Below are positions 18,606-26,625 of a stretch of 64,000 bases of DNA, piece after piece. The DNA lies in the NCBI RefSeq assembly GCF_006874465.1, contig NZ_VIRL01000030.1:1-64000 (forward strand), read 5' to 3'. The notes under the pieces were generated by a model, which worked only from the letters and a program-made list of their open reading frames with translations, did not search any database and was not told the DNA's origin. Every line of letters starts with the position of its first letter. The stretch's first letter is position 1. This DNA comes from Microbispora bryophytorum. Its GTDB lineage: Bacteria > Actinomycetota > Actinomycetes > Streptosporangiales > Streptosporangiaceae. The translations under genes and the position numbers were made by a program.

Positions 18606-19756
18606 CCGCCGTTACGCTGCCCGGACCGGACCGCCGGCTGGAGACCTACCGGATGCGCGAGCCGGTCGCCTGGACGCGACCGCCTGCCCGGCCGGTGAGC
18701 CGGGTCGCCTACGCCGCCGCGCACGTGGTGGCGGACCCGCTCGCCGACCACTCCCCCGGCTCCCACACCGCCCTCGACTGGGACGCGACCTTGCGCTTCC
18801 GCCGCCATCTGTGGTCCTACGGGCTGCGGGTGGCCGACGCGATGGACACCGCTCAGCGCAACATGGGCCTTGACTGGACGGCGACGGCCGAGCTGATCCG
18901 GCGCAGCGCCGCCGAGGCCCGGGATTTCGGCGACCCGGCCGACCTGCTGGCCTGTGGCGCCGGCACCGACCACCTGCCCCAAGCGGCCACCCTGGAGGAG
19001 GTCGTGGCCGGCTACCTGGAACAGATCGAGACCGTGCAGAACGCGGGCGCCCGGGTCGTCGTCATGGCCAGCAGGCACCTCGCCCGACTCGCCCGCGGTT
19101 CCGAGGACTACCACAAGGTCTATGCGACCCTGCTCGACCACGCCGACCGGCCGGTGATCCTCCACTGGCTCGGCGAGTTGTTCGACCCCGCCCTCGCCGG
19201 ATACTGGGGATCGCACGACCTCCAGGTCGCCACCGAGGCGTTCCTCGCGCTCGTCCACGACAACACCGCCCGCGTGGACGGGGTGAAGGTGTCACTGCTC
19301 GACGCCGAACACGAGGTGCGCCTGCGCGAACGGCTCCCGGACGGAGTTCGGCTCTACACCGGCGACGACTTCAACTACCCGGAGCTGATCGCGGGCGGCA
19401 GCCACGCGCTGCTCGGGATCTTCGATGCGATCGCCCCCGCCGCGGCGGCCGCCCTGCTGGCGCTCGACGCCGGAGACCGCGAGCGGTTCGCGTCCACCCT
19501 CGCCCCGACCTTGCCACTCGCCCGAAAGATCTTCGAAACCCCGACATATCACTACAAAACCGGCGTTGTCCTACTGGCCTGGCTCGCCGGGCACCAGGAC
19601 GCGTTCGTCATGGTGAACGGCGCGCACGGCGCCCGGTCGATCCTCCACCTGGCCGAGGTGTTCCGCCTCGCCGACCAGGCCGGGCTCCTGCCCGACCCCG
19701 ACCTGGCCGCCGCACGCATGCGCGCCCTGCTCGTCACCGCCGGGGTGACCGCATGA
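18602..19756 (+). CDS. DUF993-family protein (aldolase-like TIM barrel)
   Basis: Protein of 384 aa matching the DUF993 family, which is often described as related to dihydrodipicolinate synthase. Recognisable blocks are LWSYGLRVADAMDTAQRNMG, GAGTDHLPQAATLEEVV, VVMASRHLARLA, YTGDDFNYPELIAGG and FVMVNGAHGARS. The reaction is not established to my knowledge. Its start overlaps the preceding gene by ATGA and its end overlaps the next gene the same way, so it acts in the same pathway, plausibly as a lyase or aldolase on the oxidised sugar. Confidence 0.75.
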   Translation: MTAVTLPGPDRRLETYRMREPVAWTRPPARPVSRVAYAAAHVVADPLADHSPGSHTALDWDATLRFRRHLWSYGLRVADAMDTAQRNMGLDWTATAELIRRSAAEARDFGDPADLLACGAGTDHLPQAATLEEVVAGYLEQIETVQNAGARVVVMASRHLARLARGSEDYHKVYATLLDHADRPVILHWLGELFDPALAGYWGSHDLQVATEAFLALVHDNTARVDGVKVSLLDAEHEVRLRERLPDGVRLYTGDDFNYPELIAGGSHALLGIFDAIAPAAAAALLALDAGDRERFASTLAPTLPLARKIFETPTYHYKTGVVLLAWLAGHQDAFVMVNGAHGARSILHLAEVFRLADQAGLLPDPDLAAARMRALLVTAGVTA

Positions 19757-20589
19757 CCCTCGCCCGCCTCTCCCTCAACCAGTGGACCACCCGGCGCTGG
19801 TCGCTGCGCGAAGCCGTCGACGGATGCGTCCGGCACGGTGTCGCCGCGATCGGGCTGTGGCGGGAGCACGTGGCCGAGCACGGTCTGGCCGCGGCCGCGA
19901 AACTGGTCACGGACGCGGGACTGCGCGTCTCCTCCCTGTGCCGGGGCGGCTTCCTGACCGGCCCGGGGCTCGGGCTCAAGGACAACCGTGCGGCGATCGA
20001 CGAGGCCGCCGCCCTGAACGCGGCCTGCCTGGTGCTGGTCGTGGGCGGTCTGCCCGGCGTCGCCCCCGGAGGCGCCCCGGGTCCGGGCTTCAGCCGCGAC
20101 CTGCCCGGGGCGCGGGCCCGGGTCGCCGAGGCGCTCGCCCTGCTCGCGCCGTACGCCGCCGAGCGGGGGGTGCGACTGGCCCTGGAGCCGCTGCACCCTG
20201 TTTACTGCGCCGACCGCGCCGTGCTGTCCACCCTCGGCCAGGCGCTCGACCTCGCCGAGCACTTCCCGGCCGAGCAGGTAGGCGTGGTGGTCGACACCTT
20301 TCACGTCTGGTGGGACCCCGAGGTGCTGACGCAGATCGCGCGGGCCGCCGGCCGGATCGCGAGCTATCAGGTGAGCGACTTCCTGGTGCCGCTGCCCGCC
20401 GACCCACTGCTCGGCCGCGGCATGATGGGCGACGGTGTCATCGATTTCGGGCCGCTCACCGCCGCTGTCGACGCCGCCGACTACCACGGCGACATCGAGG
20501 TGGAAATCTTCAACGCCGACGTCTGGGCCGCCGACCCCGACGAGGTGCTCGCCACGATGAAGCGCCGTTTCGCCGCCGCGGCCCGCTGA
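19753..20589 (+). CDS. Sugar phosphate isomerase/epimerase-like TIM-barrel enzyme
   Basis: Xylose-isomerase-like barrel (AP endonuclease 2 superfamily), 278 aa. Metal-site candidates are visible in LALEPLHPVYCADRA, VGVVVDTFHVWWDPEV, SYQVSDFLVP and GDIEVEIFNAD. It is the last gene of the LacI-controlled operon, overlapping DUF993 by ATGA. Members include isomerases, epimerases, dehydratases and 3-keto-glycoside lyases; the last is attractive beside a Gfo/Idh dehydrogenase but is inference. Confidence 0.82.
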   Translation: MTLARLSLNQWTTRRWSLREAVDGCVRHGVAAIGLWREHVAEHGLAAAAKLVTDAGLRVSSLCRGGFLTGPGLGLKDNRAAIDEAAALNAACLVLVVGGLPGVAPGGAPGPGFSRDLPGARARVAEALALLAPYAAERGVRLALEPLHPVYCADRAVLSTLGQALDLAEHFPAEQVGVVVDTFHVWWDPEVLTQIARAAGRIASYQVSDFLVPLPADPLLGRGMMGDGVIDFGPLTAAVDAADYHGDIEVEIFNADVWAADPDEVLATMKRRFAAAAR

Positions 20590-20666
20590 CGAGCAGGATT
20601 GCCTCGCCGCCACCGCCGTGCGCGACCAACGGCTCGGCCTCGCGGCGTAACTCCGATAGCAGTGCC

Positions 20667-20740
20667 TCTGGTTCGGGGCGAACGCCAGCCGCCGGTCGCG
20701 CCGGCGAGCGGCGCGGCCGGCGCGATCGCCCCGAACCAGA
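20667..20740. terminator. Large inverted repeat between convergent genes
   Basis: A 15-bp perfect inverted repeat, TCTGGTTCGGGGCGA at 20667-20681 and TCGCCCCGAACCAGA at 20726-20740, enclosing 44 nt that is itself GC-rich and self-complementary (GCCGGCGAGCGGCGCGGCCGGC). It probably terminates both the isomerase operon and the GH5 gene. Confidence 0.7.
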
Positions 20741-20767
20741 CACGGTCCACGGGTCTGTACTGCACCG

Positions 20768-22228
20768 TCAACCTGTCGGCACGATCTTCCACTGCTGGTT
20801 GGCGCTGTTGCTGTCCCCGTACTGACCCACCGCGGAGCCGTCGGTCGTGCGGCCCATGCCGTCCAGGTAGAGGCCGGTGGCCCGGTTCTTGATCCGCACG
20901 TTGTTGGCGTCGGTCAGGACCGACCACTGCTGGTTGGCGCTGTTGCTGTCCCCGTACTGACCCGCCGCGGAGCCGTTGGACGTGCGGCCCATGCCGTCCA
21001 GGTAGAGGCCGGTCGCGCGGTTCTTGATCCGCACGTAGGTGCCGACGTTCTCGATGCTCCATTCCTGGTTGGCGCTGTCGGTGTCGCCTCGCTGGGCGGC
21101 ATCGGACCCATTGGCGCCGCTGCCCATGCCGTCGACGTAACGGCCGGTGCTCGCATTGCGAATCTGCACGTAGGTGCCGCCTCCGCTGCCGATCCCCCAG
21201 GCGTACTGCAGCCGGGTCAGGCCCGAAGGGTTCACGAGCGACAGCCTGATGCTCGCGCCGCTTCCGCTCCTGCTGGTCAGGCTGTACCAGTCGCCGTCCC
21301 GGAGACCGGGCCAGTACACGCTCCCCATGCCGAGGCTGCGGAGCTTGCTGCTGACCCCCCGGATGTAGTCGGCGAAGTACGACCCGCTCGGGATGCTGTA
21401 GTCGATGGTGTTCCACTGGATGTCGTACTTGCTGCCGGGGCTCATCGGGCCACCCCATTCGGTGGCGATGGTGCGGTCGGCGTACCCACCGATGTAGCTG
21501 GCGATGTGGTTCGCCCACGTGGTCTCGTCGTCGTAGGGCGAGCCGACGAACATCGTGTAGTCGTGCACCGCGAGCAGCGTGCCGTTGAGGCGGGTGTCGC
21601 CGCCGACCGCGGCGACATTGGTGGCGAGGCCGGCACCGTCGAGGATCACCTTGCCGCGGGGCACGCCGGGGTACCTGGTCAACCACGAGTTGTACATGGT
21701 GTTCAGGTCGGGCGCGCCGTAGCCGTACGGCTCATTGATCACCTCGAAGTAGGCGTTGGAGTTGCCGCCGTACTTCGCGACGACCTTGTCCCACATCTGG
21801 TAGAACCCGGTCATATTCGACGGCTTGCCGCCGCTGGAGGCCCAGTACGCGAAGATCACGTTGCCCTTGCTGAGCGCAGTGTCGATCGCCCCGGTGTACG
21901 TTTCCCAGTAACTCGACACGGTCGGCTCGTTGATCGGCAGGCGAACGGTGTTGGCCCCCGTGATCGAATACAGCTGGCCGACCACCCGGTCCGCCACCGT
22001 GGCCGCCGAGGAGTAGGTGTCGGACGAACCGAGCCCGGACACGTAGAGCACGCCGTTGACGAAGTTGTCCCTCGCGTCCGCCCAGTTGACGCCTCTCAAC
22101 TGACCGGTGGACGCGTGGGCCGCGGGCGAGGTGACAGTCACCATGCTTCCGACGAGCGCTAACACCGCCAACAGCCGGAACGCGATCAGCGCGCCCCATG
22201 CTCCCGCGGCATGACGAGAAGATCTCAT
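20768..22228 (-). CDS. Secreted GH5-type glycosidase with ricin-type (CBM13) lectin domain
   Basis: Exported enzyme of 486 aa. The signal peptide ends around AAHAS (residue 40). The GH5-like barrel spans about 43-290, with LRGVNWADARDNF, the acid/base glutamate in FEVINEPYGYG (E166) and the nucleophile in TIATEWGGPMS (E257). A beta-trefoil lectin region (about 345-486) has three repeats of YVRIKNRATGLYLDGMG type. GH5 members act on mannans, glucans or arabinoglycans, so the substrate is left open. ATG at 22228 with AAGGGA 8 nt upstream. It is not obviously in an operon. Confidence 0.83.
   Translation of the reverse strand: MRSSRHAAGAWGALIAFRLLAVLALVGSMVTVTSPAAHASTGQLRGVNWADARDNFVNGVLYVSGLGSSDTYSSAATVADRVVGQLYSITGANTVRLPINEPTVSSYWETYTGAIDTALSKGNVIFAYWASSGGKPSNMTGFYQMWDKVVAKYGGNSNAYFEVINEPYGYGAPDLNTMYNSWLTRYPGVPRGKVILDGAGLATNVAAVGGDTRLNGTLLAVHDYTMFVGSPYDDETTWANHIASYIGGYADRTIATEWGGPMSPGSKYDIQWNTIDYSIPSGSYFADYIRGVSSKLRSLGMGSVYWPGLRDGDWYSLTSRSGSGASIRLSLVNPSGLTRLQYAWGIGSGGGTYVQIRNASTGRYVDGMGSGANGSDAAQRGDTDSANQEWSIENVGTYVRIKNRATGLYLDGMGRTSNGSAAGQYGDSNSANQQWSVLTDANNVRIKNRATGLYLDGMGRTTDGSAVGQYGDSNSANQQWKIVPTG
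20789..21190 (-). repeat. 135-bp internal repeats encoding the lectin domain
   Basis: Units at 20789-20923 and 20924-21058 are nearly identical at the DNA level (shared run beginning CCACTGCTGGTTGGCGCTG). A third, more diverged unit starts at 21059, exactly 135 bp further. Each encodes 45 residues of the beta-trefoil. The near identity of the first two units indicates recent duplication or gene conversion. Confidence 0.85.
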
Positions 22229-22690
22229 AGACTCATCCCTTCTGCGTCCACCACTCCTGCAGCCCTGGAGCGCGGACGGTCGCTTTGGCTCTCACCGGGA
22301 CTCAGGTCTCGGTGCGTGAAGCCGGAGCGCTACACCGGCAAGGCTTGTTGGCGCTACATCGCGGGTCGGCGGGGTGGCGTAGTCGCTGTCGGTTCACGGG
22401 GAAACGAGGGCCCGTCGGCGGGGTGACTGAACGGCGAAGACGACTACCCCTGTCCTTCACCGGCTGCTTGAGGCGAGGTCGCGAAAGTCAGTGTGAAAAC
22501 CCGTACGTATCATGTCAAGACCATGTACGAGCTATTTCGATCGTTGTGTTCATGAAGGAACATGACGAGCGCCGATGACCGCCCTGACGAGGAATGCCGG
22601 ACGACCCTGTGGTCCGCCGACAGCGTCGGGTGAAAGTTTCACGATCCTGACGACGCCGATCAGGCGAACGAAAGGACTCATATACATCAT
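22229..22690. other. Intergenic region with a perfect palindrome
   Basis: About 460 bases without a supported gene, upstream of both the GH5 gene and the frameshifted gene at 22736. It contains GTGAAAGTTTCAC at 22630-22642, a perfect 13-bp palindrome, and two GCGCTACA words near 22330 and 22353. The palindrome could be an operator; no cognate regulator can be named. Confidence 0.4.
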
Positions 22691-22716
22691 CTTCGATCAA
22701 CTTTGATCGCTACACT
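22691..22716 (+). promoter_or_regulatory. Operator and -10 region for the 22736-24449 operon
   Basis: CTTCGATCAACTTTGATCGC contains the dyad GATCAA-CT-TTGATC at about 22695-22708, followed by a TACACT -10 at 22711-22716. Nearly the same sequence, TCTTCGATCAACAACGATCA, recurs at 26511-26530 in front of the DUF2264 gene. The DeoR/LacI hybrid encoded at 23307 is the natural candidate to bind both. Confidence 0.55.
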
Positions 22717-22735
22717 GGTTCCGGCGAGGAGGACG

Positions 22736-23310
22736 ATGACTGGACCCAGAATCGGCGCCGACGACGGGGCGGCAGATTCCGTTCGTGGTCCTCTCCTGGG
22801 GCTCTGGGGATCCGCGGCTTCGGCAGAGGGGCCGGCTCGCATCCTTCTGCCATCGGACGCCGCACTGCCGGCGCCCGCGGCCGAGATCGAACTGTGGGCG
22901 CGGATCAGGCGTCACGGCGGCGACGCCATGCTCGCCGTCCGTCGCTCGACGAGCTGGAGCGGTGGTGGCGGACGGTGGAGCTCGACCGGGGCGTACCCCG
23001 CGTGACGATCGAGGACTGCTGGCACTTCGCCGCCGACGAAGGTGAGTCCGTCCCGAGCGCCCTGCAGTTCCTGCTGGCCGGCCGCGTCGAGCGGCACGCG
23101 GCAGCGAGCCTGACCGTACGGGCACGGGCGGGGAGCCGCCCCGTGCTCGTCACTTGGCGCCCTCAGGCGCTGACCGCCGTGCTGACGCCTCGTGCGCTGG
23201 AGGATCCGATGCTCTCGGCCGTGTGGGGCGAGTATCCGACCCGGCTGGCGCTGGTCGTGCCGAGCACGCGGCAGGGAGTCATCGACATACGGGTGGAGGT
23301 TGACGAATGA
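22736..23310 (+). pseudogene. Uncharacterised protein gene with a frameshift
   Basis: A strong GGAGG lies 4-8 nt before the ATG at 22736, and the frame encodes about 67 residues up to RHGGDAMLAV near 22938. Sensible codon use then switches to another frame beginning PSLDELERWWRTVELDRG and running to the stop at 23310, which overlaps the next start as ATGA. Restoring one C in the GTCCGTCG run at about 22938 would give a continuous protein of about 191 aa. The product is not recognised: no signal peptide or membrane segment is seen, and the second half is beta-rich. It could be a real loss of function or a sequencing error. It is co-transcribed with the DeoR/LacI regulator. Confidence 0.5.
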
Positions 23311-24449
23311 CGGTGTCCGACTCGGCCGCACCGCTTCCGGACGAGCGCCGGGCGCAGGTCGTCGAACTGCTACGGCGGCGCGGTGTCCTGCGCGTCAACG
23401 AGCTGGCCTCGGAGCTGGACGTGTCGGCCATCACCATCCGCCGCGACATCGCCCTCCTCGCCTCACAGGGGCTCATCCGCCGGGTCCGCGGCGGAGCCGC
23501 CCTCCTGCGCCGGCCGGTGGCCGAGGCGCCGATCAGTCAGGCACCCGGGGACCGGCCGCCCCCGCAGCCGGCGCCGGACTCGGCCGAGGAGGCGAAGGCT
23601 CAGGTCACGATCGGGATGGTGGTCCCGTCGCTGGACTACTACTGGCCCGATGTCATCCGCGGGGTGCGTGAGGCCGCGGCCGCCTCCGACACGCGCGTCG
23701 TCCTGCGGGGCGCGACCTACCAGGCCGCCGACGAGCGGCGCCAGCTCTCCTGGCTGGTGGATTCCGTGGGAGTCGACGGCCTCCTGGTGGCGCCGACCAC
23801 CACCGGCGAGGACGGGGAGGCGCTGGTGCGCTGGCTCCAGTCCGCCGAGGTGCCCGTGGTCCTCGTCGAGCGTGCCGCCGTCGTCGGGCCCTACCAGGAG
23901 GCGATGGAGTCCGTGGTCAGCGACCACGTTTTCGGGGCCGCCATGGCCGTACGGCATCTGGCGGCGCTGGGCCACCGGCGGATCGGAGTGATCACGACGA
24001 GGGAGAGCCCGACGACTCCGCACGTGCGGCGTGGATGGCGGCAGGCCTGCGGGGAACTCGGCCTCGGGCTGGACGACGCGCTCGATGCCGACACGGTCGA
24101 CCGGAGAGATCCCGACTGGCCTCATGAACTGGACGACCTGCTCGACGAGTGCGTCGCCTCCGGAACGACCGCGCTGCTCGTCCACTCCGACCCGGAGGCC
24201 ATCTCCCTGGTGGAACGCTGTCAGGAACGCGGCATCCGGATACCTGACGATCTCGCCGTCGTCGCGTACGACGATGAGGTGGCCGAACTCTGCGACCCTC
24301 CGCTGACCGCGGTCCGCCCTCCCAAGGCGGCCATCGGGCGTGCCGCCTTCGCGCTCCTCGCGGACCGTATCGCCGACCAGGACGCGTACCGTCCCGCGCA
24401 TCGGGTCGTCATAGAACCCCGCCTGATCGTCCGCTCGTCCTCGTCATGA
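23307..24449 (+). CDS. Hybrid regulator: DeoR-type HTH with LacI-type ligand domain
   Basis: Transcription factor of 380 aa. Residues about 12-65 are a DeoR winged helix (ERRAQVVELLRRRGVLRVNE, then DVSAITIRRDIALLASQGLI). After a proline-rich linker a periplasmic-binding-like domain begins at VTIGMVVPSLDYYWPDVIRG and ends with DDLAVVAYDDEVAELCDPPL typical of LacI/GalR effectors. Free sugar rather than sugar phosphate is the expected ligand. The C-terminus overlaps the convergent DUF2264 gene by 41 bp. Shared dyads at 22691 and 26511 suggest it controls both its own operon and the adjacent DUF2264 gene. Confidence 0.83.
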   Translation: MTVSDSAAPLPDERRAQVVELLRRRGVLRVNELASELDVSAITIRRDIALLASQGLIRRVRGGAALLRRPVAEAPISQAPGDRPPPQPAPDSAEEAKAQVTIGMVVPSLDYYWPDVIRGVREAAAASDTRVVLRGATYQAADERRQLSWLVDSVGVDGLLVAPTTTGEDGEALVRWLQSAEVPVVLVERAAVVGPYQEAMESVVSDHVFGAAMAVRHLAALGHRRIGVITTRESPTTPHVRRGWRQACGELGLGLDDALDADTVDRRDPDWPHELDDLLDECVASGTTALLVHSDPEAISLVERCQERGIRIPDDLAVVAYDDEVAELCDPPLTAVRPPKAAIGRAAFALLADRIADQDAYRPAHRVVIEPRLIVRSSSS

Positions 24450-26376
24450 GCCCGGCTTCCAGCCTGTCGGTGGTCCCGTCCGGCCAGGCGACGACCGCCA
24501 CGGAGCCGGCCCAGCGCACGATCGGCGGCTTCTCCGGTTCCCGCCCGCCGAGGAAGACGGCCGCGTCGTACCAGGTGCGAGGCCGAGCCGGTCCGCTCGT
24601 GGCGCACCACGGGACGAGGATCCGGGCCGCGAGCGGCGAGGCGTCCTCGGCGGGCACCAGGCCGGACACGTCCAGCCCCGCCCCGCCCACCACCAGTGAG
24701 TGCGCGGTGTCGTTCGACACCGCGGCCGCGGCCTTCCGGGCCTTTCCCGTCCCCGGCAGCGGCCATCCGCCGACGCGGAGCGCGCCCTGCTCGTCCCCCG
24801 CCTCCGGCACCTGGACGAGGCGTACCTCCCAGGGGCCGCGCACGACCGATATCAGGTGGATCCACGGACCGCGTCGCACCCTGCCGTCGCGCCCGTACCC
24901 GTGGTCGGGGCGCGTGCGATCGGAGTCGACCCAGTGCGCCTGCCAGCGGGATGCGCCGGCGAGCGTCCCGGTGGCCAGGCGATCGATGCCCAGGGTCTCG
25001 AATCCGGTGCGGTGGCTGGGTTCGCCGCTCCCTGTCTCGCCGCTCCCTGTGAGGATCACGACAGACTGGTCCAGCGGATGCTCGGCGTGCTCGCCGGAGA
25101 GAACCGGCGAGGTGGCCGTCGAATATCCGAGGCGCGCGTACAGCGGGGAGTCGGTCAGGGTGGATCCGGGGTGGGAGTGGTCCGTGCCGTGGTTGGTCAC
25201 CCGCACGATGCCGTCCGCCCGCGTTCCGCTGACGAGCCATCCGGGCGAGGAGACGACGAGGTGGTAGTCGTGGGACTCGACCGGCAGAGGCTCCTCGACC
25301 GCCGTCCAGACCGGGTGGTCGGCGGGGAGGGACAGTCCCAGGAAGCCCTTGGCCGCCCAGTACGGTGACCCCGGCCCGGAGTAGGACTGGGCGATCGGCC
25401 GCCACGGCCGGTGCCAGCCCAGCGTCAGCAGGCCCTCCTCGTCGGGCGCCCCGTGGCCGGCGAAATGCCGGGCGATCCCGGAAGCGGCGCGGCGCAGCAC
25501 ACCGGGAGCGGGTGTCGCGACCTCCGAGCGCGCGCCCAGCCAGAACTGGGCCGCCGCGGCGAACCGGTAGGTCAGGCTGCGTCCCTGGATGAGGGGCGAG
25601 CCGTCGGCGCCGACCAGGTGGACGGCGTCGTGCAGGTATCGCTCAAGCCGGCGCAGGTAGACCGGCCGTCGCGCGTCCGCGTCGGGGTCTCCGGCGGCCA
25701 TCTCGGTCCAGATGAGCGGGTAGAAGTGCAACGCCCATCCGACGTAGTGGTCGTAGGCGCGTTCCGCGCCGTCGGCGTACCAGCCGTTCTTCCTGACGAA
25801 GCCGTCCGTCAGCGCGAGCCCCGCCTCGATGTCCTCCCGCGCGAACGGGCCGCCGACGGAGGCGAGGAACTGCTCGACGACGATCTGGAACCAGATCCAG
25901 TTGATCGGCGGATAGTGCGCGCCGATCGCCGGCGCGAGGTACTCGACCACCCGCTCCTGAACCCCCGGGGTCAGGCGGTCCCACAACCACGGCCGGGTGA
26001 GGTGGAGGACCAGGGCGATCGACGCGGCCTCGACCTTGGCCTGGTCGTGTTCGTCCAGCCGCACCCAGCGTTCGGGCGAACCAGGGTCGGTGCCCGCGGC
26101 CAGGCCCTCGGCGTACCACTCCATGAGGTTCAGCGGGTCGCGCCCGTTCTCTCCGGCCACCCGGAACCCGGCGGCGAGAAACGTGCGCGCGAATCCCTCG
26201 AGCGCGTCGACGTCCGGACCGTAGCCTCCGGGGGCGCCGGGGAACGAGACGCGCGCGTGCGACGCCGAGGCGTACCGGCGGGCCGCCAGCAGGACGCGGT
26301 CGGCGAGTGCCGCCCAGTGCGCTCTGGTCCACCCGGTGAACGGCGAGAGCCGCAGGTCGTCGAGTTCGCCCAGCAT
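24409..26376 (-). CDS. DUF2264-family protein
   Basis: Cytoplasmic protein of 655 aa matching DUF2264. The N-terminal half is an alpha/alpha-barrel-like region (NLMEWYAEGLAAGTDP, APAIGAHYPPINWIWFQIVV, NGWYADGAERAYDHYVGWAL, LIQGRSLTYRFAAAAQFWLG), and the C-terminal half a beta-rich region. No signal peptide is present. Such proteins sit in carbohydrate-uptake loci and resemble unsaturated-uronyl or other toroidal glycosidases in fold, but the activity is unproven. It is divergent from the hydroxyacid dehydrogenase-ABC transporter operon and overlaps the DeoR/LacI gene at its 3' end. It probably processes imported oligosaccharide. Confidence 0.8.
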   Translation of the reverse strand: MLGELDDLRLSPFTGWTRAHWAALADRVLLAARRYASASHARVSFPGAPGGYGPDVDALEGFARTFLAAGFRVAGENGRDPLNLMEWYAEGLAAGTDPGSPERWVRLDEHDQAKVEAASIALVLHLTRPWLWDRLTPGVQERVVEYLAPAIGAHYPPINWIWFQIVVEQFLASVGGPFAREDIEAGLALTDGFVRKNGWYADGAERAYDHYVGWALHFYPLIWTEMAAGDPDADARRPVYLRRLERYLHDAVHLVGADGSPLIQGRSLTYRFAAAAQFWLGARSEVATPAPGVLRRAASGIARHFAGHGAPDEEGLLTLGWHRPWRPIAQSYSGPGSPYWAAKGFLGLSLPADHPVWTAVEEPLPVESHDYHLVVSSPGWLVSGTRADGIVRVTNHGTDHSHPGSTLTDSPLYARLGYSTATSPVLSGEHAEHPLDQSVVILTGSGETGSGEPSHRTGFETLGIDRLATGTLAGASRWQAHWVDSDRTRPDHGYGRDGRVRRGPWIHLISVVRGPWEVRLVQVPEAGDEQGALRVGGWPLPGTGKARKAAAAVSNDTAHSLVVGGAGLDVSGLVPAEDASPLAARILVPWCATSGPARPRTWYDAAVFLGGREPEKPPIVRWAGSVAVVAWPDGTTDRLEAGLMTRTSGRSGGVL

Positions 26377-26510
26377 CCCGCGTGTCCCTTCGTATGGACG
26401 GTCGAAGGCGATGCCGTCACCATGCGAGTGGACGTTTACGTAGCCACCAGCGTGGACGTGATCGTGGCAGCACCGTTCGGCCCCGTCAAGAGAGGGTGAG
26501 CGATGAGGCC

Positions 26511-26533
26511 TCTTCGATCAACAACGATCACTC
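26511..26533. promoter_or_regulatory. Second copy of the GATCAA operator
   Basis: TCTTCGATCAACAACGATCA matches the operator at 22691 at nearly every position of the left half, and has GATC in the right half. It lies 135 nt upstream of the DUF2264 start and 30 nt upstream of the -35 box of the plus-strand operon, so it could affect both. Confidence 0.5.
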
Positions 26534-26560
26534 ACCCTGATCATTATGAGCAACACGGTA

Positions 26561-26612
26561 TTGACGTGATTGAAACGGTCGGACATGATCGGCGCACTGG
26601 TAAGCGCTTTCC
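26561..26612 (+). promoter_or_regulatory. Promoter and LacI-type operator of the ABC transporter operon
   Basis: TTGACG at 26561-26566 and CATGAT at 26584-26589 with 17-nt spacing. GGTAAGCGCTTTCC at 26599-26612 follows immediately and differs at one base from the two palindromes at 17383 and 17405. It would lie on the transcription start, as those do, suggesting that the LacI regulator at 16261 also represses this operon. Confidence 0.6.
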
Positions 26613-26625
26613 CTAAGGATCGTGA

